49,317 nucleotides of DNA from Collinsella sp. (GTDB lineage: Bacteria; Actinomycetota; Coriobacteriia; Coriobacteriales; Coriobacteriaceae), in the NCBI GenBank assembly GCA_019424965.1, contig JAHYYL010000008.1:20650-69966 (forward strand). Direction: 5' to 3'. Below are positions 8,332-16,229 of the stretch, one piece after another. Position 1 is the stretch's first letter, and each line of letters starts with the position of its first letter. The translations under genes were made by a program, and so were the position numbers. Under the pieces are notes generated by a model. The model saw only the letters and a program-made list of their open reading frames with translations. It ran no database searches and was not told the origin of the DNA.

Positions 8332-9492
8332 ATGAAAAACCGTACGGTTTTGCTTTATATGACGTTCGTTTTTCTGTCGAACTTCAGCACCATCTTGTAT
8401 TTTCTAACTGTCTACCTTGAGTTCGTCGGACTTTCGATGGTATCGATTTCTAGCATGATGATTGCATATCAAGTGAGCAAGTTCATCCTTGAAGTTCCCA
8501 CTGGCTATATTGCTGATAGGTTTGGACGAAAGACAAGCGGTCTCGTTGGCGTCGTGGGAATGCTTGGATACTACGCCGCCCTGCTTCTCGTCCGTTCTCC
8601 CCTGCTTTTAATCGGTGCGTTCGCTCTCAAGGGTTTTGCCGTTGCGTGTGTGAGCGGATCCATCGAAGCGATTTACATTGACAGCGTCTCTCAGGACCAG
8701 CTCGTAAGACTTAATGTCGTTGAGCGATTTGTTTTCTATGCCTCTTATGCCATCTCCGCTTGCGTGGGCGGTTTCATTTCGTCCGTCGGTGCATATCTCA
8801 TTGGTCTTTCGGCAGATATCATCGCAATGGTGTTGACGTTGGTTGTCGTTGTCTGCATTCCTGAGATGCGAAGAGGGGGCACTGCGACGACACCTGAACA
8901 TGGGATTAGCCCGAAGATGATCGGTGCTGCTATTGCGGGTAATGGCATTCTTCGGTCAGCGTTCATCATGGACTGTTCTCAGGCATTTGCTTTTGTCGCC
9001 CTGGAAGACTTCTTCTCACTGTTGCTTGCAGGCCGCGGAATGAATGCCGTCGCTTCGGGTGTGACCATTGCGGTCCAGCTCCTTGCCTCGGCCTCCATGG
9101 GGCTTATTGTGCCCAGTGTGATTGCTCATGTCGACAAGGGCCGTTTTGCGCGTATTTGCGGCATCATTCGCTTAGTGTTGACAGCTTTGTTTTTGATCCC
9201 CCTTACTCCGGCTAATTTGCTGCCCGTGTTCTATGTGCTGCAGACGGTTGCGTACTCGCTGTTTGCCCCAATCAAATACTCAGTTTTCCAAAATGCTGCC
9301 GATTCATCGATGCGCTGTTCACTGATTTCGGTTCAAAGCCAGATGGTGGCGGTGGGTGCTGTTCTTTTCTATCTGCTCAACTCTGTGCTGAGTAGCGTTG
9401 CGGGCATTCGAGTCGTATTGCTTGTTGCGCTCGGGATTTCTTCCCTGGTGTATATCCCCGCGCTATTTCGTCTTACAAGTCAAAGGCCATGA
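8332..9492 (+). CDS. MFS transporter
   Basis: This 386-residue protein has about 12 hydrophobic segments and the MFS motif A between helices 2 and 3 (GYIADRFGRKTSG). The translation start is the ATG at 8332, seven bases after GGAGGGCGGAG; an in-frame ATG 24 bases earlier lacks a site. Composition is AT-richer than its neighbours, with many TTT, ATT and CTT codons, as in the preceding LysR gene, suggesting the pair was acquired together. It resembles small drug/metabolite efflux members, but the substrate cannot be assigned. Confidence 0.82.
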   Translation: MKNRTVLLYMTFVFLSNFSTILYFLTVYLEFVGLSMVSISSMMIAYQVSKFILEVPTGYIADRFGRKTSGLVGVVGMLGYYAALLLVRSPLLLIGAFALKGFAVACVSGSIEAIYIDSVSQDQLVRLNVVERFVFYASYAISACVGGFISSVGAYLIGLSADIIAMVLTLVVVVCIPEMRRGGTATTPEHGISPKMIGAAIAGNGILRSAFIMDCSQAFAFVALEDFFSLLLAGRGMNAVASGVTIAVQLLASASMGLIVPSVIAHVDKGRFARICGIIRLVLTALFLIPLTPANLLPVFYVLQTVAYSLFAPIKYSVFQNAADSSMRCSLISVQSQMVAVGAVLFYLLNSVLSSVAGIRVVLLVALGISSLVYIPALFRLTSQRP

Positions 9493-9530
9493 GTATTTAG
9501 GCACCGATAACTTATATATCAACGCAATAA

Positions 9531-9560
9531 ACCCGAGCGCGAGGGCGTTTGGGTGTATTA
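9531..9560 (+). terminator. Possible terminator after the MFS gene
   Basis: ACCCGAGCGC (9531-9540) can pair with GCGTTTGGGT (9545-9554) over ten positions, two of them G-U in RNA, with a 4-nt loop, followed by a weakly T-rich stretch. Confidence 0.4.
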
Positions 9561-9612
9561 TTGAAGCGTATGTAACCTGGCGGAGCCACACCGCCTGTTA
9601 GTAGGGAGACAC

Positions 9613-10734
9613 ATGAACGTTCTGGTCGTCAACGCAGGATCTTCGACCCTTAAGTATCAGGTCATCGATACCAAGTCCCACAAGGTGTCCGCAAAGGGCT
9701 CCTGCGAGCGCGTCTGCTTTACCGGCGGTACCTTCACCCACGCTGCCAACGGCTCCAAGAAGGTGACCGAGAACATTGAGTTCCCCGACCACAAGGTCGC
9801 CATTGAGGTCGTCCTGAAGGACCTCGAGGCCAACGGCGTCAAGATCGAGGGCATCGGCCACCGCATCGTTCAGGGCGGCTGGTACTTTGGCGATTCCTCC
9901 CTCGTTGACGAGGACGTTCTCGCCAAGATCCGCGAGGTCGCTCCGCTCGCCCCGCTGCACAACAACCCCGAGGCCAACGTTATCGAGTACTGCCTGGAGC
10001 AGTATCCCGACCTGCCCAACGTCACGGTTTACGACACCGCTTTCCACTTCAACATGCCCGAGGTCGCCAAGACCTACGCCCTGCCCAAGGACGTCTGCGA
10101 CAAGCTGCACATCCGTAAGTACGGCGCCCACGGCACCAGCTACCGCTACATCTCCAAGAAGGTCGCCGAGATGACCAACGGCGAGGACGGCAAGTGCATG
10201 GACACCACCATGGGCTTGACGCCGCTCGACGGCGTCATGATGGGCACCCGCTGCGGCTCCATCGACCCGGCTACTGTGTGCTACTTGCAGCGCGAGGGCG
10301 GCTATACCTTCGACGAGGTCGACGAGATGATGAACAAGAAGTCTGGCCTGCTCGCCGTGACCGGCGGCAAGACCAACGACTGCCGCAATGTCGAGGAGCT
10401 CGCCGCCGCTGGTGACCCCGAGGCCCAGCTCGCCTTCGATATGTTCGTCTACAAGATTGCCGCCAAGGCCGCCGAGATGGCTACTTCTATGTGCGGTATG
10501 GACACCCTGGTCTTTACCGCCGGCATCGGCGAGCACGCTCCGGCCGTCCGCGCTGGCGTGGCCGACCGTCTGGCCTTTATGGGCGTCAAGATGGACCATG
10601 CCCGTAACGCCCTGCGCGGCGACGGCGCTTGGTGCCTGTCCGCAAAGGATTCCAAGGTTAAGATCTTCGTTATCCCCACGGACGAGGAGTTCATGATCGC
10701 TTCCGACGTCGAGCGCATCGTCAACGGCAAGTAA
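9613..10734 (+). CDS. Acetate kinase-like protein lacking the HLGNG motif
   Basis: This 373-residue protein is close to the neighbouring full-length acetate kinase: NAGSSTLKYQ at the start, GHRIVQGG at 82-89, VYDTAFHFNMP with the catalytic Asp at 141, TRCGSIDPATV and FTAGIGEH. Two changes hit the active site. The second His of HGTSHRY is Tyr (HGTSYRY, 173-179), and about 19 residues are missing in frame right after it, removing the strand with CHLGNGAS that contacts the nucleotide in acetate kinases. The reading frame is intact, the codon use is strongly biased as in highly expressed genes, and a GGGAGAC site precedes the ATG, so it does not look like a decaying pseudogene. It may be an inactive or regulatory partner, or have altered phosphodonor specificity. 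Confidence 0.85.
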   Translation: MNVLVVNAGSSTLKYQVIDTKSHKVSAKGSCERVCFTGGTFTHAANGSKKVTENIEFPDHKVAIEVVLKDLEANGVKIEGIGHRIVQGGWYFGDSSLVDEDVLAKIREVAPLAPLHNNPEANVIEYCLEQYPDLPNVTVYDTAFHFNMPEVAKTYALPKDVCDKLHIRKYGAHGTSYRYISKKVAEMTNGEDGKCMDTTMGLTPLDGVMMGTRCGSIDPATVCYLQREGGYTFDEVDEMMNKKSGLLAVTGGKTNDCRNVEELAAAGDPEAQLAFDMFVYKIAAKAAEMATSMCGMDTLVFTAGIGEHAPAVRAGVADRLAFMGVKMDHARNALRGDGAWCLSAKDSKVKIFVIPTDEEFMIASDVERIVNGK

Positions 10735-10898
10735 TTGATGCAAGGGGAGGGGACTGGATGGCCTTGTGCCGTTCAGCCCTCTTTTACGCTCTTTGGACGA
10801 AGAGTTTAATAGATATTTATTGAATTCTGATAACTTCTTATTAAGGGTACGGCCGCCTTATAGGTTTGCCGACCGTACTGTAATCACGAAGGAGTCTC

Positions 10899-12077
10899 AT
10901 GAACGTACTTGTTGTCAATGCCGGCAGCTCGAGCCTTAAATATCAGCTTTTGGATACCGATACCCGCGAGGTATTCGCCAAGGGTAACTGCGAGCGTATC
11001 GGCTCGGAGATGGGCATCTTTGGCCACTCCGAGAACGGTGGTGCCAAGCAAACCGAGGAGGCCCCCTTCCCGGATCACCGTTCGGCTATCGCACGCGTGC
11101 TCGAAGAGCTCGAGAAGACCGACTTTACGATCGATGGCATTGGGCATCGTATCGTTCAGGGTGGCTGGTACTTTGACGATTCCGCGGTCGTCGACGATGA
11201 GGTCATGGCTAAGATCCTCGAGGTGGCGCCGCTTGCCCCGCTACACAACTACGGCGAGGCAGCGGCAATCGAGTATTGTCGCGAGAAGTATCCGGAGCTG
11301 CCCAACGTGGCCGTCTTCGACACCTCGTTCCACATGACTATGCCCGAGGTCGCCTACACCTACGCCCTGCCCAAGGACGTGCGTGACAAGTATCACGTGC
11401 GCAAGTACGGCGCCCACGGCACAAGCCACCGCTATGAGTGGATGATGGCCAAGGAGATCTTGGGTTCGCGCTGCCACCGTCTGCTTTCGTGCCATCTGGG
11501 CAACGGCGCTTCGCTTGCCGCCATCGAGGACGGCGTGTGCCGCGATACCACGATGGGCCTCACGCCGCTTGACGGCCTGATGATGGGAACCCGCTGTGGT
11601 TCCATTGACCCGGCTACCGTGTGCTACCTGCAGCGCGAGGGCGGCTATAGCTACCAGGAAGTCGACGACATGATGAACAAGCAGTCTGGTCTGCTTGCCA
11701 TCTCGGGTATCTCCAACGACGCCCGCGACATCCGTACGCGCGCTTCCGAGGGGGATGAGCGCTGCCTGCTCGCCTTTGATATGTTCGCCTACAAGGCCAT
11801 GCAGCAGGCCGGCTCCATGATCGCTTCTATGGCGGGCGTGGATACTATTACCTTCACTGCCGGCATCGGCGAGAACGACTGGTCGATCCGCAAGGCCTTC
11901 TGCGACTGCTTTGAGTGGCTGGGCGTGCGCATCGACAACAACAAGAACCGCGAGGCCGTGGGCAACGGTCCGCAGGTCATCAGCGCCGCCGGCTCTTCCG
12001 TCACGGTTATGGTCATCCCCACCGACGAGGAATACATGATCGCCCACGACGTCGAGCGTCTGACCAAGAACAACTAA
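10899..12077 (+). CDS. ackA: Acetate kinase
   Basis: Full-length (392-residue) acetate kinase converting acetyl phosphate and ADP to acetate and ATP. Visible signatures are NAGSSSLKYQ, GHRIVQGG, the catalytic Asp at 141 (VFDTSFHMTMP), HGTSHRY (173-179), CHLGNGAS (198-205), TRCGSIDP and FTAGIGEN. It has all the blocks that the upstream paralogue lost. HGG reads QGG and SGDIDP reads CGSIDP in both copies, so those are lineage features. AAGGAGTC precedes the ATG. It is convergent with pta across a strong bidirectional terminator, so the Pta-Ack ATP-yielding pathway is complete at this locus. Confidence 0.95.
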   Translation: MNVLVVNAGSSSLKYQLLDTDTREVFAKGNCERIGSEMGIFGHSENGGAKQTEEAPFPDHRSAIARVLEELEKTDFTIDGIGHRIVQGGWYFDDSAVVDDEVMAKILEVAPLAPLHNYGEAAAIEYCREKYPELPNVAVFDTSFHMTMPEVAYTYALPKDVRDKYHVRKYGAHGTSHRYEWMMAKEILGSRCHRLLSCHLGNGASLAAIEDGVCRDTTMGLTPLDGLMMGTRCGSIDPATVCYLQREGGYSYQEVDDMMNKQSGLLAISGISNDARDIRTRASEGDERCLLAFDMFAYKAMQQAGSMIASMAGVDTITFTAGIGENDWSIRKAFCDCFEWLGVRIDNNKNREAVGNGPQVISAAGSSVTVMVIPTDEEYMIAHDVERLTKNN

Positions 12078-12097
12078 CGCATTCGTCTGTAATTGAC

Positions 12098-12135
12098 AAA
12101 AAGGCCTCCAGAGCAACAGCTCCGGAGGCCTTTTT
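12098..12135. terminator. Bidirectional terminator after ackA
   Basis: A 12-bp stem (AAAAAGGCCTCC at 12098-12109 with GGAGGCCTTTTT at 12124-12135), extended by GAGC-AACA-GCTC inside, carries T-runs on both strands. Confidence 0.93.
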
Positions 12136-12283
12136 ACTAGCAGGCGGAAATTCCAGTCCCAAAGTGATCGTCACCAGCAACGCCTGCGCTCCCAGCAACG
12201 ACACCCGATCATTCAGATTCTCAGCCCCAGCTCGTAGCCAAGCCGCCGTCCACTTCAGATGCCCTGATTGCAACGTAGCGGCA

Positions 12284-12410
12284 GGGACCCTACAGGGTAA
12301 AGCTCTGAAAACTTTCCGCAGGACGCATGAAACCCCCGCCGCACGAAGTGCGCAGCGGGGGTTTCATGCATGTCCGAGGACGTTTTCAGAGCTTTACCCT
12401 GTAGGGTCCC
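12284..12410. repeat. Long nested palindrome between ackA and pta
   Basis: Perfect 29-bp arms (12284-12312 and 12382-12410, ends GGGACCC/GGGTCCC) enclose a second perfect 15-bp stem (12325-12339 with 12355-12369, GCATGAAACCCCCGC arm) capped by CGCAC-GAA-GTGCG. The whole could fold into one 127-base hairpin with a small internal loop. It follows the pta stop by 15 bases and could terminate pta, but it is far longer than a terminator needs. Confidence 0.85.
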
Positions 12411-12425
12411 GAGGGGATACGTCCG

Positions 12426-13406
12426 CTATTCAGCCATCTGAGCCTGGACGGCGGTGATGGCCACGACACCCACGATGTCGTCGGCAGAGCAACCGCGCGA
12501 AAGGTCGTTAACCGGCTTGGCGATGCCCTGCAGGATGGGGCCGTAAGCGTCGGCGCCGGCGAAGCGCTGGACCAGCTTGTAGCCGATGTTGCCGGCCTCG
12601 AGGTCGGGGAACACGAGCACGTTGGCCTTGCCGGCAACGGAGGAGCCGGGAGCCTTGAGCTGGGCGACGGTGGGAACGATGGCGGCGTCGAGCTGCAGGT
12701 CGCCATCGATGGCGAGCTCGGGAGCCTTCTCCTTGCAGAACTTCACGGCCTCCTGGACCTTCTTGGCGACGTCGCCGCCGGCGGAGCCCATGGTGGAGTA
12801 GGAGAGCATGGCCACGTGCGGCTCAACGTTGCCCATGAAGGTGGACCAGGAGTGAGCGGAGGCGATGGCGATCTCGGAGAGCTCGTCGGAGGACGGGTTG
12901 ATGTTGAGGCCGCAGTCGGCGAAGATCAGCGTGCCGTCGGTGCCGAACTGCGGGGTGTCGGTGCACATCACGAAGAAGGCCGAGACCAGCTTGGTGCCCG
13001 GGGCGGTCTTGAGGATCTGCAGCGCGGGGCGCAGAGTGTCGGCGGTGGAGTGGCAGGCGCCGGAGACCAGGCCGTCGGCGTCGCCCATCTTGACCATCAT
13101 GGTGCCAAAGTAGGTAGCATCCATCACCTGGGCGCGAGCCTGCTCGATGGTGACACCTTTCTTGGCGCGGAGCTCGGCAAACTTCTGCGCGTACTCCTCG
13201 TGCTTCTCGGCATTGCGCGGGTCGATGACGGTAGCGCCGGGAACGTCGATCTCGTCGGGGTTGCCCAGGATGACGATCTTTGCCAGGCCCTCCTCGATGA
13301 TCTTGGTGGCCGCGACGATGGTACGCGGATCCTCGCCCTCGGGCAGGACGATCGTCTTAAGGTCGGCCTTGGCGGCAGACTTCATACGGTTTAGGAAATC
13401 GCTCAT
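12426..13406 (-). CDS. pta: Phosphate acetyltransferase
   Basis: The 326-residue protein is the short Pta form, interconverting acetyl-CoA and acetyl phosphate in the cytosol. Typical blocks are IVLPEGEDPRTI, DGLVSGACHSTADTLRPALQI, DCGLNINPSSDELSEIA, MLSYSTMGSAGG and the ending VFPDLEAGNIGYKLVQRFAGADAYGPILQG (two adjacent motifs). It is convergent with ackA and is preceded on its own strand by AAGGAGT. The upstream 230 bases are shared with the divergent glf gene. A long nested palindrome follows the stop. Confidence 0.96.
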   Translation of the reverse strand: MSDFLNRMKSAAKADLKTIVLPEGEDPRTIVAATKIIEEGLAKIVILGNPDEIDVPGATVIDPRNAEKHEEYAQKFAELRAKKGVTIEQARAQVMDATYFGTMMVKMGDADGLVSGACHSTADTLRPALQILKTAPGTKLVSAFFVMCTDTPQFGTDGTLIFADCGLNINPSSDELSEIAIASAHSWSTFMGNVEPHVAMLSYSTMGSAGGDVAKKVQEAVKFCKEKAPELAIDGDLQLDAAIVPTVAQLKAPGSSVAGKANVLVFPDLEAGNIGYKLVQRFAGADAYGPILQGIAKPVNDLSRGCSADDIVGVVAITAVQAQMAE

Positions 13407-13553
13407 GTTACTCCTTGCAAGCGTTTCGCTAAGCTCCAGGCGCCCGGCTGTTCACGAATAAACCCGCTGCTAGCGGGTCTACCTTTCAATTATGTACGCC
13501 GCGGTGCTTGAGCTTTCCTTGTGTGGCAAGCTCATTATAGGACGCATTAGCGC

Positions 13554-13559
13554 TATAAT
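13554..13559 (+). promoter_or_regulatory. Candidate -10 element upstream of glf
   Basis: A perfect TATAAT lies 78 bases before the glf ATG; no good -35 is visible at 17 bp. A 17-bp palindrome CTCGAA-GAATG-TTCGAG (13577-13593) follows just downstream and could be an operator. Confidence 0.45.
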
Positions 13560-13637
13560 CGCTCTGATAAATATGTCTCGAAGAATGTTCGAGAAAAGCC
13601 CAGCTAACGAGCCCGTGGCTTTTGACAAGGAGTATCG

Positions 13638-14840
13638 ATGCAGATTACCTCAGGCCTGCCTGAAGGCTTTAACGCCGGCGCATACGACATGATTGTCGTC
13701 GGTGCCGGATATGCCGGTGCCGTTTGTGCCCGCCGCCTCGCCGAGACTATCGGCTATCGCGTTGCCGTTCTGGAGCGCCGTAGCCACATTGCGGGCAACG
13801 CCTACGACTGCGCTGATGAGGCCGGGATCCTGGTCCACGAGTATGGTCCGCACATCTACCATACCTTTAACGAGCGCGTCCACAATTTCCTGTCGCGCTT
13901 TACCAAGTGGACGGACTACCAGCACAAGGTGCTCGCCAACATCAACGGCACCCTTATGCCCGTGCCCTTTAACCACGCGAGCCTCAAGCTCGCCTTTGGC
14001 GATGAGCACGGCGAAGAGCTGTATCAAAAGCTCGTGGAGACCTTTGGTAAAGACGTCAAGGTGCCCATCATGGAGCTGCGCAAGAAGAACGATCCGGATC
14101 TTGCCGAGGTCGCAGATTACGTCTACGAGAACGTTTTTTTGCATTACACCATGAAGCAGTGGGGTCAGACGCCCGACCAGATCGATCCCTCGATCACCGG
14201 CCGCGTTCCCGTCTTTGTGGGCGACGATGACCGCTACTTCCCGCAGGCTCCCTTCCAGGGCATGCCGCAGGACGGCTATACCGCGCTGTTCGAGCATATG
14301 CTCGACCACGATCTGATTGATGTGTTCTGCGACGTGGACGCCCGCGACCTCTTCGAGATCGACGAGACCACCGTCAAAATCGACGGCAAGGTCTATGGCG
14401 GCGAGATCGTCTACACCGGTCCGCTCGACGAGCTGTTCAACCTCGACCTGGGCGCTCTGCCGTACCGTACGCTCGACATGAAGTTCGAGACGCTCGATAT
14501 GGACCAGTTCCAGCCCGTGGGTACCGTCAATTACACCACGAGCGAGGATTACACGCGTATCACCGAATTCAAGAACATGACTGGTCAGGTCCTGCCCGGT
14601 AAGACCACCATCATGAAGGAGTATTCCAAGGCCTATACGCCCGGCTCGGGCGAGACGCCCTATTACGCCATTCTGGAGCCCGAGAACCGCGAGCTCTATG
14701 AGCGCTATCTTGAGCGCGTCCAAAACCTGACGAACTTCCACCCGGTGGGTCGCCTGGCCGAGTATCGTTACTACGATATGGATGCCGTGACCAACTCCGC
14801 CCTCGATCTTTCGGATGAGATTATCGCCTGCCATGCATAA
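13638..14840 (+). CDS. glf: UDP-galactopyranose mutase
   Basis: Flavoenzyme converting UDP-galactopyranose to UDP-galactofuranose for surface polysaccharides. The FAD-binding GxGxxG appears as VVGAGYAGAVCARRLAE (GAGYAG at 22-27), followed by the family phrases HIAGNAYD, GPHIYHTFN, the active-site helix region VPFNHASLKLAFG, and GRLAEYRYYDMDAV near the end. Length is 400, slightly longer than the usual 370-390. AAGGAG sits before the ATG. It overlaps the next gene, a glycosyltransferase, by 8 bases, which indicates coupled synthesis of Galf donor and its transfer. Confidence 0.95.
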   Translation: MQITSGLPEGFNAGAYDMIVVGAGYAGAVCARRLAETIGYRVAVLERRSHIAGNAYDCADEAGILVHEYGPHIYHTFNERVHNFLSRFTKWTDYQHKVLANINGTLMPVPFNHASLKLAFGDEHGEELYQKLVETFGKDVKVPIMELRKKNDPDLAEVADYVYENVFLHYTMKQWGQTPDQIDPSITGRVPVFVGDDDRYFPQAPFQGMPQDGYTALFEHMLDHDLIDVFCDVDARDLFEIDETTVKIDGKVYGGEIVYTGPLDELFNLDLGALPYRTLDMKFETLDMDQFQPVGTVNYTTSEDYTRITEFKNMTGQVLPGKTTIMKEYSKAYTPGSGETPYYAILEPENRELYERYLERVQNLTNFHPVGRLAEYRYYDMDAVTNSALDLSDEIIACHA

Positions 14841-15864
14841 AGTCATATCATTCGGTATTCCCTCGTATAACGCCGCCAAGGACATGGACCATTGCATCAC
14901 CTCCATTCTGGAGGGGAGCAATTACGCCACCGATATCGAGATCATCATCGTCGATGACGGTTCCAAGGACGAGACGGCAGCTAAGGCCGACGAGTGGGAG
15001 ACACGTTATCCCGGCATCATCCGCGCGGTGCATCAGGAGAACGGCGGCCACGGCATCGCCGTCCTTTCGGGCTTGCGCGAGGCGCAGGGCACCTACTACA
15101 AGGTCGTCGACTCGGACGACTGGCTCGATGGCGCAGCCCTATCGACCATGCTTTCGATCTTGCGTGGTTTTGAGGAGCGCGACCAGCGCGTCGACCTCTT
15201 TATCTCGAACTATGTGTACGAGAAGGTTTACGAAGGTACGCATACTGCCATTGGTTACAAGTTTGCCCTGCCGCGTAAAAAGATCTTTACCTGGGACCAG
15301 ATCGGTCATTTCCGTCTGGACCAGAATCTACTCATGCACAGCCTGTGCTATCGCACGGATGTGCTGCGCGAGTCCAACCTGCCCATGCCGCCGCACACGT
15401 TCTATGTGGACAACATCTACGCCTACGTGCCGCTGCCGCGTTGCAAGACCATGTACTACGCCGACATCGACCTCTATCGCTACTTTATCGGTCGTGAGGG
15501 CCAGAGTGTCAACGAGGCCACGATGGTCAAGCGTCTGGACCAGCAGTTCCGTGTTACGCGTATCATGATGGAGTCGTACCACCTGTACAGCGATGTTGGG
15601 TCGTCGCGCCTGCGTTCGTACATGATGGGCTACTTCACCATGATGATGGCGATCTGCTCGGTGCTGACCAAGCTTTCCGAGGAAGATTGCGCCGACGAGC
15701 GCCTAAAGACGCTGTGGAATGATTTGAAGGCCTATGACGAGCGCATGTATCGTCGTGCCCGCTACGGTGTGGTCGGGTTCTTCACTAACCTCCGCGGTCG
15801 TGCCGGAGACAAAACCACACTCGGCCTATACCGTCTTGCCTCAAAGATCTTCAAATTCAACTAG
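14833..15864 (+). CDS. Family 2 glycosyltransferase
   Basis: The 343-residue GT-A fold enzyme starts MHKVISFGIPSYNA and shows the nucleotide-sugar motif VDDGS (40-44) and the metal-binding VDSDDW (92-97). No membrane helix is evident, so it probably acts on the cytoplasmic face. The chosen ATG at 14833 overlaps the end of glf (ATGCATAA); an in-frame ATG 18 bases earlier would also be possible. Coupling to glf suggests galactofuranose transfer, but acceptor and donor are inference. The long palindrome at 15887-15995 follows the stop. Confidence 0.85.
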   Translation: MHKVISFGIPSYNAAKDMDHCITSILEGSNYATDIEIIIVDDGSKDETAAKADEWETRYPGIIRAVHQENGGHGIAVLSGLREAQGTYYKVVDSDDWLDGAALSTMLSILRGFEERDQRVDLFISNYVYEKVYEGTHTAIGYKFALPRKKIFTWDQIGHFRLDQNLLMHSLCYRTDVLRESNLPMPPHTFYVDNIYAYVPLPRCKTMYYADIDLYRYFIGREGQSVNEATMVKRLDQQFRVTRIMMESYHLYSDVGSSRLRSYMMGYFTMMMAICSVLTKLSEEDCADERLKTLWNDLKAYDERMYRRARYGVVGFFTNLRGRAGDKTTLGLYRLASKIFKFN

Positions 15865-15886
15865 CACAGAAATGCTCGGGTAACGG

Positions 15887-15995
15887 GGACCCCTGGTCCT
15901 TAACTTGCTACTTCGAACAGTCCTGCGCAAGACGGAGGCGCCACTGGCGCCTCCTTTGCGTGCGGAACTCGTATCAAGTTAAGGACCAGGGGTCC
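15887..15995. repeat. Long nested palindrome after the glycosyltransferase
   Basis: Perfect 21-bp arms (15887-15907 with 15975-15995; outer end GGACCCCTGGTCC) flank a central 9-bp hairpin GGAGGCGCC-ACT-GGCGCCTCC (15934-15954) extended by CGCAA/TTGCG. The central hairpin with following TTTG could terminate the glycosyltransferase transcript. Confidence 0.8.
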
Positions 15996-16089
15996 TCTGC
16001 TATGTCTCGCTTTATGTCAGCAAGCTGAATTTGAAGATCTTCGACGCGTGGTACAAAGGGGCCTGGGCTGAAAAGAATTTGGTTGGTAG

Positions 16090-16216
16090 TCGGTCGGAGG
16101 CGGGCGGACGTTACGTTTGTCGCGAGTTCCGCATGCAAAGAAGGCCACTTAATGTGGCCTTCGTCTTGCATAGGACTGTAGAGCAGCAAACGTAACACCC
16201 GCCCGTCTCCGACCGA
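16090..16216. repeat. Long nested palindrome before the P1-peptidase stop
   Basis: Imperfect 29-bp arms (16090-16118 with 16188-16216, three non-Watson-Crick positions) flank GAAGGCCAC-TTAAT-GTGGCCTTC (16140-16162), itself extended by TGCAA/TTGCA. It has the same outer-arm-plus-inner-hairpin plan as 12284-12410 and 15887-15995, with unrelated sequence. It lies 14 bases beyond the minus-strand peptidase gene and may terminate it. Confidence 0.75.
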
Positions 16217-16229
16217 CGGTCGAGTGAGA

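Larger units (their letters stand above)
15865..16229. other. Intergenic region filled by two nested palindromes
   Basis: The 365 bases between the convergent glycosyltransferase and P1-peptidase genes hold two separate long inverted repeats (15887-15995 and 16090-16216), each with its own central hairpin. Between them (15996-16089) I see nothing recognisable. No credible ORF is present. Confidence 0.7.

Noticed and set aside
12013..12273. Minus-strand 86-codon ORF after ackA
   Set aside because: It runs through the ackA stop region and the bidirectional terminator stem; no family is recognised and there is no convincing ribosome binding site.
15974..16198. Minus-strand 74-codon ORF in the palindrome region
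   Set aside because: It consists largely of the arms and hairpin of two inverted repeats, without a ribosome binding site or family match.
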